Made by a program: the position numbers and the translations under genes. DNA of 7,304 bases from Ktedonobacterales bacterium. GTDB lineage: Bacteria > Chloroflexota > Ktedonobacteria > Ktedonobacterales > JADMIN01. Positions within the stretch are counted from its first letter, which is position 1. Each line of letters starts with the position of its first letter. The notes under the pieces are model-generated. The model was not told the origin of the DNA, searched no databases, and saw nothing but the letters and a program-made list of their open reading frames with translations. Location of the stretch: assembly GCA_025928125.1 (NCBI GenBank), contig JAICKD010000152.1, forward strand, positions 1 to 7,304. Direction: 5' to 3'. This document shows, in pieces, positions 1 through 4,964 of this stretch.

Positions 1-1
1 G

Positions 2-163
2 CACATCAGCCATCCAAATGGGCGTTACCCTGTTATGTACGCTATTGATGTGATGACATTCGTAATGTCTCAACAGTATACGCCACCAGATGCGGAGTCG
101 TCTGCTGCTGGCGCATCAGCTGTGGAAGTTGTTTACAAATCTGTCATGATTTGTCGGAGGTAA
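2..163 (+). CDS. Possible C-terminal end of an unidentified protein, truncated at the left edge
   Basis: The frame beginning at base 2 is open for 53 codons and ends at a TAA at 161-163. It has no start inside the window that must be used, so it would be the tail of a gene entering from the left. The other two forward frames stop by about base 51, and all three reverse frames across 1-143 contain stops, so this is the only frame open through the region. The peptide has a mixed hydrophobic stretch (PVMYAIDVMTFVMSQQ), then an Ala/Ser-rich linker, and ends in CRR. I do not recognise a family. If real, it converges on the kinase gene and overlaps its last 20 bases. An open run of this length can occur by chance, so the call is tentative. 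Confidence 0.4.
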   Translation, partial: HISHPNGRYPVMYAIDVMTFVMSQQYTPPDAESSAAGASAVEVVYKSVMICRR

Positions 164-1421
164 GACGGCGTGGCAGTGTGATGGTAAAGATTGCGCCTTG
201 CACCCGCGTGGCGCCACCTCGATTCGCAACCTGTAACGTCCCATGATGTTCCGCCACGATACCACGGGTGATAAACAGACCCAGGCCGCTCCCGCTGCTG
301 TCCGAACTTTGCTCGCCGCGGATAAATGGCTCGAAAATCCGCTTCATGTCAGCCTCGGAGATGCCAGCGCCATAGTCGCCAACTTCAATCGTGGCGATGT
401 TCCTGTCCCCGCCGATGCGCACCTCGATAGCGCCGTCCTCCACAGAATATTTCACGGCGTTGTCTATAAGGTTGCGTACCGCCTGAACGATTCGGTCGCG
501 GTCCGCGTCTATGGTGATGGGGGTATCGGGATGTTCAAAGACGAAACGCCGCTCGCGCACCGACGCCGCGAACTGGTCTACCAGCTCACTTACCGCTGCC
601 GTGAGATCAAATGGTTCGATTCGCAGTGAGAAGCGTCCGGTGCTCAGATGTGTCGCCGTCTGGAGATCGTCTACCATGCGGTTCAGACGAAAGCCATGCT
701 CGACGATGATATCCATGTAGCGGCCCAGAGCGCCTTCCTGGAGATTGGGCCGTTTGGCAAGTTGCGCATAATTGATGATGGGGTTCAGAGGCCCGCGCAT
801 CTCATGCGCGACCATTGCGACGAACCGGTCGTGTTGCTCCTGCGCCAGTTTGAGTTGGCGATTCGCCTCGTCGAGTTCTTCGACTTTCTGGCGCAGCTCA
901 GCCGTCGCGTGATCTACCTGCTCTTGCAGGCGCGTGTTGAAATCGCGTGCGGCAGCGTGGGCGACCTCGAGTTCGCGAACGCGCGCTGCCAGTTCCTGCC
1001 GCAATCGCCGCTGCTCAAGCGCGCGCGCGAGCGTGATCCGCAATTCTTCTACGTCGATTGGCTTGGTGAGGTAATCGTAGACGCCCCGACGCAACGCCCG
1101 CAATGCCGATTCCAGTGTCGCGTATCCGGTCATGGCGACGACCGTGACTGCGGGAACCGCCAACTGGGCCTGTCTGAGCGCCTCCTGGCTACGGGGATCG
1201 TGGTCGTCGAGGTCAGCCAGGAGCAGATCGAATTGCCCCTCCGCCAGGGCATTCAACGCCTCCTCGCCGCCAGATGCCACTTGCACGGTCCAACCATCAT
1301 GCCGTAGCACCGCTCCCAGGGTGCTGGCGGTGCTCGTATCGGCATCCACGACGAGTATGCGCGCGCTGGAAGGCTTGATATCCAACATGGCTGAGCCACC
1401 GTTTGTGGTGTCCTTGCGCAT
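144..1421 (-). CDS. Hybrid sensor: N-terminal receiver plus histidine kinase core
   Basis: A 425-residue cytosolic signalling protein without membrane helices. Residues about 20-138 form a response-regulator receiver with phosphoacceptor D70 (in FDLLLADLDD), the conserved T98 (VVAMTGYA) and K120 (YDYLTKPID). The usual acidic pair is written D26-A27-D28, so its second member is an alanine. Residues about 138-200 are a charged heptad-like helix, probably a coiled coil. HisKA follows with phosphoacceptor H206 (VAHEMRGPLNP). The HATPase_c domain (about 305-418) shows the N box (RNLIDNAVKY, N317/N321), G1 box (GDYGAGIS, D349), F box (IFEPFIRG) and G2 box (GSGLGLFI). The frame is open back to 1718, but I chose the ATG at 1421 because AGGAGGG lies 8 bases before it and no receiver homology precedes it. 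An internal ATG at codon 12 is an alternative. No partner response regulator is visible nearby. Family assignment is firm; the signal is unknown. Receiver-first kinases are usually driven by an upstream kinase phosphorylating the receiver. Confidence 0.93.
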   Translation of the reverse strand: MRKDTTNGGSAMLDIKPSSARILVVDADTSTASTLGAVLRHDGWTVQVASGGEEALNALAEGQFDLLLADLDDHDPRSQEALRQAQLAVPAVTVVAMTGYATLESALRALRRGVYDYLTKPIDVEELRITLARALEQRRLRQELAARVRELEVAHAAARDFNTRLQEQVDHATAELRQKVEELDEANRQLKLAQEQHDRFVAMVAHEMRGPLNPIINYAQLAKRPNLQEGALGRYMDIIVEHGFRLNRMVDDLQTATHLSTGRFSLRIEPFDLTAAVSELVDQFAASVRERRFVFEHPDTPITIDADRDRIVQAVRNLIDNAVKYSVEDGAIEVRIGGDRNIATIEVGDYGAGISEADMKRIFEPFIRGEQSSDSSGSGLGLFITRGIVAEHHGTLQVANRGGATRVQGAIFTITLPRRLTSDKS

Positions 1422-1428
1422 GCCGCTA

Positions 1429-1435
1429 CCCTCCT
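1429..1435 (-). promoter_or_regulatory. Ribosome binding site of the hybrid kinase
   Basis: The minus strand reads AGGAGGG followed by 8 bases and the ATG at 1421. This near-perfect Shine-Dalgarno sequence decides the start, ruling out the 99-codon upstream extension of the open frame. Confidence 0.85.
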
Positions 1436-1473
1436 CTGCGTATGGATGAGAATCGCTGCCCCAGCGCTGCATA

Positions 1474-1506
1474 AGTATACTATGTCGATTTGGGTCGCGT
1501 ATCCAA
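1474..1506 (-). promoter_or_regulatory. Weak candidate promoter for the hybrid kinase
   Basis: On the minus strand TATACT (1479-1474) matches the -10 consensus at five of six bases, but the nearest -35-like hexamer, TTGGAT (1506-1501), is 21 bases away. The overlapping TAGTAT (1482-1477) gives an 18-base spacer with a poorer -10. The -10 lies in the palindrome AGTATACT (1474-1481), so it reads equally on both strands. Its location about 55 bases before the kinase start is suitable, but the sequence match alone is weak. Confidence 0.25.
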
Positions 1507-1549
1507 CTTCGTAGGCCTAACGGAGTAACGATTCGGTGGCATGCGGCGG

Positions 1550-1558
1550 TGATATAAT
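1550..1558 (+). promoter_or_regulatory. Extended -10 promoter candidate for the acyl-CoA dehydrogenase
   Basis: The plus strand has TGATATAAT: a perfect TATAAT hexamer (1553-1558) preceded by the TG-n extension of extended -10 promoters. No good -35 sits 16-18 bases upstream, which is common for this promoter class. Transcription would begin near 1565 and give a leader of about 80 bases before the dehydrogenase ATG at 1645. It is the best promoter match in the window, but it has not been tested. Confidence 0.55.
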
Positions 1559-1630
1559 TCGCTTCATGCGGGCAGCGCCGCCTGCGACGTTTCGATATGC
1601 GCCGGACAATGTCGTTCTCTGGTGCGGACC

Positions 1631-1636
1631 AAGGAG
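1631..1636 (+). promoter_or_regulatory. Ribosome binding site of the acyl-CoA dehydrogenase
   Basis: AAGGAG lies 8 bases before the ATG at 1645. It selects this start over the in-frame ATG at 1597, which would add 16 residues not expected in the family. Confidence 0.85.
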
Positions 1637-1644
1637 CGCAACCT

Positions 1645-2787
1645 ATGGACTTTTCGCTCAGCGACGAGCAGCAGATGATTCGCGATATGTGTCGCGAATT
1701 TGCCGAAGAAGAGATCAAACCCCACGCCGAAGAGATGGACCGATCCGGCGAATTCCCCTATGAGATTGTTCACAAGATGGCCGATCTTGGCCTGCTTGGT
1801 CTGCCCTTCCCAGAAGAATATGGCGGCGCGGACGCGGACTTTCTCTCATACTGCCTTGCCCTCGAAGAGATTGGTCGCGGCGATGCCTCGGTTGGTATCA
1901 CGATGGAGGCGCATACCTCCTTGGGATCGATGCCGTTCTACCTCTTTGGCTCTGAGGAGCAGAAGCAGCACTATCTCTTGCCGCTGGCCCGGGGCGAACA
2001 ACTATGGGCATTCGGGCTGACGGAGCCGAATGCGGGTTCCGATTCCGCTGGCACAGAGACGCGCGCGGTAAAGACCGATGGCGTCTGGCATATCAACGGC
2101 GCGAAGACCTTCATCACCAATGCTGGCACTGATATGACCGGTGGCGTCACGATCACAGCGGTTACTGGCAAGCAGAGTGACGGACACAAAGAAATCACCA
2201 ATTTTATCGTGCCGAAGGGGACGCCCGGCTATATGATCGGCAATCCATACCACAAGATGGGGTGGCGGGCATCAGATACGCGCCCACTCTCGTTTGAGGA
2301 TTGTCAGGTACCAGACGAAAATCGCCTCGGCTCCCAGGGTGACGGATTCCGCCAGTTTATGTCGATTCTGGACGCCGGACGAATCGCGATTGCCGCGTTG
2401 AGTGTAGGTCTGGCGCAGGCGTGTCTGGACGAGTCGCTGGCGTACTCGCGCGAGCGCCATCAGTTCGGCCGACCGATCACATCATTCCAGGCCATCCAGT
2501 TCAAGCTAGCCGATATGGCTACCGAGATTGAGCTAGCGCGCAATATGTACTATAAAGCAGCGTGGCTGCACATGGAGCAACGACCCTACACACGCGAAGC
2601 ATCCATGGCCAAGTTGTTCGCCTCAGAGACGGCAAAGCGGTGCGCCGATCAGGCGGTCCAGATCCACGGCGGTTACGGATTCATGGACGAATACCCCGTC
2701 TCACGATACTGGCGCAACGTAAAGGTGCATGAGATCGGTGAGGGTACTAGCGAAGTGCAGCGGATTTTGATCTACAAGAACCTCTAG
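1645..2787 (+). CDS. Acyl-CoA dehydrogenase, short/branched-chain type
   Basis: A 380-residue cytosolic flavoenzyme, the usual length of the family. It would oxidise an acyl-CoA to the trans-2-enoyl-CoA using FAD and pass electrons to electron-transfer flavoprotein, in fatty acid beta-oxidation or branched-chain amino acid breakdown. The N-terminal helical domain begins at MDFSLSDEQQ. The first family signature is at 124-136 (GLTEPNAGSDSAG), on the flavin-contacting middle domain. The second is around 272-291 (HQFGRPITSFQ ... LADM), and the C-terminal domain has QIHGGYGF (339-346). The catalytic base is most likely E366 in the motif GEGTSEVQR, the position used by short- and medium-chain enzymes rather than the isovaleryl or long-chain type. 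The residue before it is Gly, where Tyr is common in characterised enzymes (YEGTS). Substrate chain length cannot be read from sequence alone. It is the first gene of a probable two-gene unit with the membrane protein at 2836, and it is divergent from the kinase. Confidence 0.96.
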   Translation: MDFSLSDEQQMIRDMCREFAEEEIKPHAEEMDRSGEFPYEIVHKMADLGLLGLPFPEEYGGADADFLSYCLALEEIGRGDASVGITMEAHTSLGSMPFYLFGSEEQKQHYLLPLARGEQLWAFGLTEPNAGSDSAGTETRAVKTDGVWHINGAKTFITNAGTDMTGGVTITAVTGKQSDGHKEITNFIVPKGTPGYMIGNPYHKMGWRASDTRPLSFEDCQVPDENRLGSQGDGFRQFMSILDAGRIAIAALSVGLAQACLDESLAYSRERHQFGRPITSFQAIQFKLADMATEIELARNMYYKAAWLHMEQRPYTREASMAKLFASETAKRCADQAVQIHGGYGFMDEYPVSRYWRNVKVHEIGEGTSEVQRILIYKNL

Positions 2788-2799
2788 TTGGCGGTTTCG

Positions 2800-2824
2800 C
2801 GCGCAGGCTAGAGGTAGCTGCGCG
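2800..2824 (+). other. Inverted repeat (hairpin) between the dehydrogenase and the next gene
   Basis: CGCGCA and GCTA pair with TAGC and TGCGCG, leaving one bulged G (2806) and a GAGG loop (2811-2814), for ten base pairs in all. There is no T-run after it on either strand, so it is not a standard intrinsic terminator. It ends exactly at the G-run (2824-2829) that must act as the ribosome binding site of the following gene. It could therefore protect the upstream mRNA end or tune translation of the downstream gene. Confidence 0.5.
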
Positions 2825-2835
2825 GGGGGCTAACC

Positions 2836-3975
2836 ATGAGGACGATTCGACGAACCGTTATTTTGCTCGGCTGCATTGGGTTCGTCACCCTCTTTGCGCT
2901 GCAATACGTCATTGCGCTTGCGGCGACGCCACTGATCGCGGCGGTGGGTATCATCGCGGGGTTGCTCATTGCCAAGTGGCTGCCCTGGTCATGGTACGGC
3001 CGCCAGTTCGCGGCAGGTGTGCGTGGGGGGCTGGTGGTGTGCGGGCTTGCGGCGGCGGGAATGGTCCTCTCATCGGTCGCCACTGGAACGCAATCCGTCG
3101 AGACGCTGGCCGAGCGTTCGCATCTCTCGGACATTGGCCTGGCGCAGCTCGTCAACAGTTTTGGCGAGCTCGCCTGGTTCATGCCTTGTCTGGCGCTCAC
3201 AGCCTTCTTCACTATTGGTGGCATCTTGCTCGCCGGAGTAGTGACGCAGATCGTTGGCTGGAGTAAGAATGTGCGCACGGTGCGTGTCATTCGTGAAGCC
3301 CACAATTCGGCATCGTTACTGCATCGCAGCCAGACCTGGGGACCCGCGTCGAATAGTAGTCCAGCGGTAGGTGGCTACTGGAACTCGATCCTCCCCTCCG
3401 CCACTCCGGCGTCGCACCCGGGACTGCTGGCAACAGGAACCACGGGAACAATGGGAGCTGCAAGGCATCGTCCACCTGCTCACTTGCCCGTATCCGCTGG
3501 CGCTTCATCACGTGGGCGTGCCAAGTGGGATGAACAGTTCGAGCAAGAGCCGGTGTATCTCGCCCCCTTGCCACCAGAAGATGTCGAGGCGCCTGAGCCT
3601 CTTGCCCCGCTGCAGACGTCCGAGCCTGAGTCTGAGCCGATTCCGCCCCGCCGCTTCAATTCGGGCGCCTATCCGGTGCAATTCGCGATGACCGACGACC
3701 TGCGCAATGCGTTGGACCGCTGGGATAGCGAGCCGGAACATCCTGACGTTGACCAGTCTGAGGCTGACCAGTCTCAAGTTCTGCAACCTGAGGCGGAGTC
3801 GGATGAGGTTGCTGCCGTACCCGGTAAGACCAGCACGACGAAGAAGACTCCTACCTCGCGCGCGAAGACGCCATCGAAACGAACGCCGAAGGCATCTGCC
3901 TATCTCAACAGCGATCAGTCCGCTGCGCCGCGTCGGAGCCGCAAGAAGCAGGACACGCGCGATTGGCTTTGCTAG
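2836..3975 (+). CDS. Unrecognised membrane protein with long disordered, basic-ended tail
   Basis: A 379-residue protein I do not recognise. After a basic start (MRTIRR), four hydrophobic segments are predicted at about 7-29, 31-49, 61-83 and 112-141. The last is followed by a basic stretch (SKNVRTVRVIR), which suggests the tail faces the cytoplasm. From about 157 the chain is low in complexity: a Ser/Gly/Pro/Thr-rich part (157-228), an acidic and proline-rich part (232-272, with PLPPEDVEAPEPLAPL), a short more ordered island (274-297), an acidic part with the repeat DQSEADQSQ (306-314), then a Lys/Thr/Ser/Pro part (331-352, KTSTTKKTPTS and TPSKRTP) resembling histone H1-type tails. It ends SRKKQDTRDWLC. 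The start follows GGGGGG by 6 bases, a poor but plausible ribosome binding site. It lies 48 bases after the dehydrogenase on the same strand and may be co-transcribed. The function is unknown. The tail could bind nucleic acid or scaffold other proteins, but that is inference from composition only. Confidence 0.8.
   Translation: MRTIRRTVILLGCIGFVTLFALQYVIALAATPLIAAVGIIAGLLIAKWLPWSWYGRQFAAGVRGGLVVCGLAAAGMVLSSVATGTQSVETLAERSHLSDIGLAQLVNSFGELAWFMPCLALTAFFTIGGILLAGVVTQIVGWSKNVRTVRVIREAHNSASLLHRSQTWGPASNSSPAVGGYWNSILPSATPASHPGLLATGTTGTMGAARHRPPAHLPVSAGASSRGRAKWDEQFEQEPVYLAPLPPEDVEAPEPLAPLQTSEPESEPIPPRRFNSGAYPVQFAMTDDLRNALDRWDSEPEHPDVDQSEADQSQVLQPEAESDEVAAVPGKTSTTKKTPTSRAKTPSKRTPKASAYLNSDQSAAPRRSRKKQDTRDWLC
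3750..3774 (+). repeat. In-frame direct repeat inside the membrane protein tail
   Basis: TGACCAGTCT occurs at 3750-3759 and again at 3765-3774. The period is 15 bases (five codons), giving the peptide DQSEADQSQ. It looks like a small tandem duplication in a disordered coding stretch. Confidence 0.8.
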
Positions 3976-3988
3976 CGCGGTAGCGCTA
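3973..3988 (+). other. Short hairpin containing the stop codon, convergent intergenic gap
   Basis: TAGCGC (3973-3978, starting with the stop codon itself) pairs with GCGCTA (3983-3988) around a GGTA loop. The stem is six bases and no T-run follows. It is the strongest inverted repeat in the 71-base gap between two convergent genes and might help end transcription, but it does not meet intrinsic-terminator criteria. Confidence 0.25.
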
Positions 3989-4046
3989 CGTCAGCATTCG
4001 CCGCGTGGACGAATCGATGGTAACGGCAATTCCCACATCGTCGCAG

Positions 4047-4811
4047 CTATGAGGTAAGTGTCGATGCTGGTGTGGCACTCGTCGGCAGGGCGGGTATGCG
4101 AACAAGAAAGACGCCTGCTACCAACAGCCATAGAGCCAGCGCGATAAACGCCAGGCCAGCGGTGGGCGTTGTCGCCTGAGTCGGCCCGAAGGCGAAGAAG
4201 ACCGCGGTGGTTGCCTGGAGTGCGGCGCAGAGAACACCTACCACGCCGAACCAGAGCGGGAATCGTCGCACACGCACCATGCGCAGGCTCACGAGGATCA
4301 GAAACACAGTGAGGCAGATGCCGCCCAGGACACGCGAAAGCAATGTTTCCAGCGCATAGTGACCGGCATAGTCGAAGGCGATAGCCTGGCGGATGTTCTC
4401 GCTCTGGGCCTGAACGTAGCTGGCGGCTGACGCGGCGCTGGTGAACATGCCGATGAAGAGCGCCAGCGCAAACAGAGCGAATCCGATGCGTCCGAGCCAG
4501 GCGGCCAGATGTCTGCCCTTGCGCGCTTCAGCCCAGAGAATCGAAGACAGCGGACCTGGTAGTCCCAGCGCCAGCAAAAACGGGATGACCTCGACCACGC
4601 GGAAAAGGCGGCTCTCAAATGGATGGGCGGCGGCCCAGGAGAGTAGCGGGCCAAAGTTTTGGTGCGCGACAATCGCGTTGACCGCCGTGACATATCCTGT
4701 CGGTACCAATACCAGACTCTGAACGAGCGGCACACCAAGCAGCAATAATATCCCTGCCAGAATCGCATAGCCGCCGCGCAATCGTATCCGCGCCAATTCT
4801 TCGCTCAACAT
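4047..4811 (-). CDS. Six-helix integral membrane protein of unknown function
   Basis: A 254-residue hydrophobic protein. Predicted membrane helices lie at about 14-36, 71-94, 104-133, 157-178, 185-208 and 216-238. The loop between the first two (37-70) is longer and contains TGYVTAVNAIVAHQNFGPLL. Charged residues R67, R71 and E74 sit just before or at the start of the second helix. The C-terminus is a short Pro/Ala/Thr-rich tail. Length and topology recall DUF4386-type membrane proteins, but I cannot name conserved motifs, so this is only a suggestion. The reading frame stays open far upstream, antisense to the glucoamylase gene, and that part is not coding. The ATG at 4811 is chosen because hydrophobic, protein-like sequence starts there. 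The only GGAG upstream is 3 bases away, too close for it, whereas the TTG at the next codon (4808) would be 6 bases away and is a real alternative. It is divergent from the glucoamylase. Confidence 0.82.
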   Translation of the reverse strand: MLSEELARIRLRGGYAILAGILLLLGVPLVQSLVLVPTGYVTAVNAIVAHQNFGPLLSWAAAHPFESRLFRVVEVIPFLLALGLPGPLSSILWAEARKGRHLAAWLGRIGFALFALALFIGMFTSAASAASYVQAQSENIRQAIAFDYAGHYALETLLSRVLGGICLTVFLILVSLRMVRVRRFPLWFGVVGVLCAALQATTAVFFAFGPTQATTPTAGLAFIALALWLLVAGVFLVRIPALPTSATPASTLTS

Positions 4812-4858
4812 ATGCTCCAATGCATGCCAATTCGTATGTGTCGCAATTCTGTAGACAT
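4805..4858 (-). CDS. Possible 17-residue leader peptide overlapping the membrane protein start
   Basis: On the minus strand an ATG at 4858 opens a 17-codon frame (MSTELRHIRIGMHWSIC) whose TGA (4807-4805) overlaps the start of the membrane protein in the arrangement ATGTTGA. That geometry permits translational coupling, which would compensate for the poorly spaced ribosome binding site of the membrane gene. No Shine-Dalgarno sequence precedes the leader ATG, so it may be coincidental. Confidence 0.2.
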   Translation of the reverse strand: MSTELRHIRIGMHWSIC

Positions 4859-4887
4859 GGTAACAGATAGCCGGGCTGGCAGGACAA

Positions 4888-4913
4888 CTATTCCTCCGAT
4901 ATAGTCGGTATAG
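4888..4913. promoter_or_regulatory. Interrupted dyad in the divergent intergenic region
   Basis: CTATtCC (4888-4894) is mirrored by GGtATAG (4907-4913), six of seven positions complementary. A second smaller palindrome, CCGA-TATAG-TCGG (4896-4908), is nested inside. The site also contains TATAGT (4900-4905), a candidate -10 for the plus-strand glucoamylase without a convincing -35. It lies about 50 bases before the glucoamylase start and 77 bases before the membrane protein start, where a shared operator would fit. The symmetry is modest. Confidence 0.25.
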
Positions 4914-4953
4914 CCTGGCCGTCTTGCCCCGCGTCGCCATTATGGGGTATTGA

Positions 4954-4959
4954 GAGGTG
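4954..4959 (+). promoter_or_regulatory. Ribosome binding site of the glucoamylase
   Basis: GAGGTG complements the 16S rRNA 3' end and lies 5 bases before the ATG at 4965. This selects that ATG over the in-frame TTG at 4950, which would add only five residues. Confidence 0.7.
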
Positions 4960-4964
4960 TTATC

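Noticed and set aside
648..1307. Plus-strand open frame of 219 codons
   Set aside because: It is fully antisense to the receiver and HisKA regions of the kinase, with no plausible ribosome binding site or domain.
1597..1644. 16-residue upstream start for the acyl-CoA dehydrogenase
   Set aside because: There is no Shine-Dalgarno sequence before 1597. AAGGAG precedes 1645, and family members usually begin at the MDF-type sequence.
1422..1718. 99-codon N-terminal extension of the kinase frame
   Set aside because: The extension is Arg- and Ser-rich, has no domain character, crosses the dehydrogenase promoter and start, and is excluded by the AGGAGGG before the ATG at 1421.
2836..2874. Possible lipoprotein signal (LLGC) at the start of the 379-residue protein
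   Set aside because: Only about seven hydrophobic residues precede the cysteine, and the hydrophobic run continues past it, so it is better read as the first membrane helix.
3707..4057. 116-codon plus-strand frame overlapping the 3' end of the membrane protein gene
   Set aside because: It is extremely Arg-rich, lies out of frame with the better candidate gene, and has no ribosome binding site.
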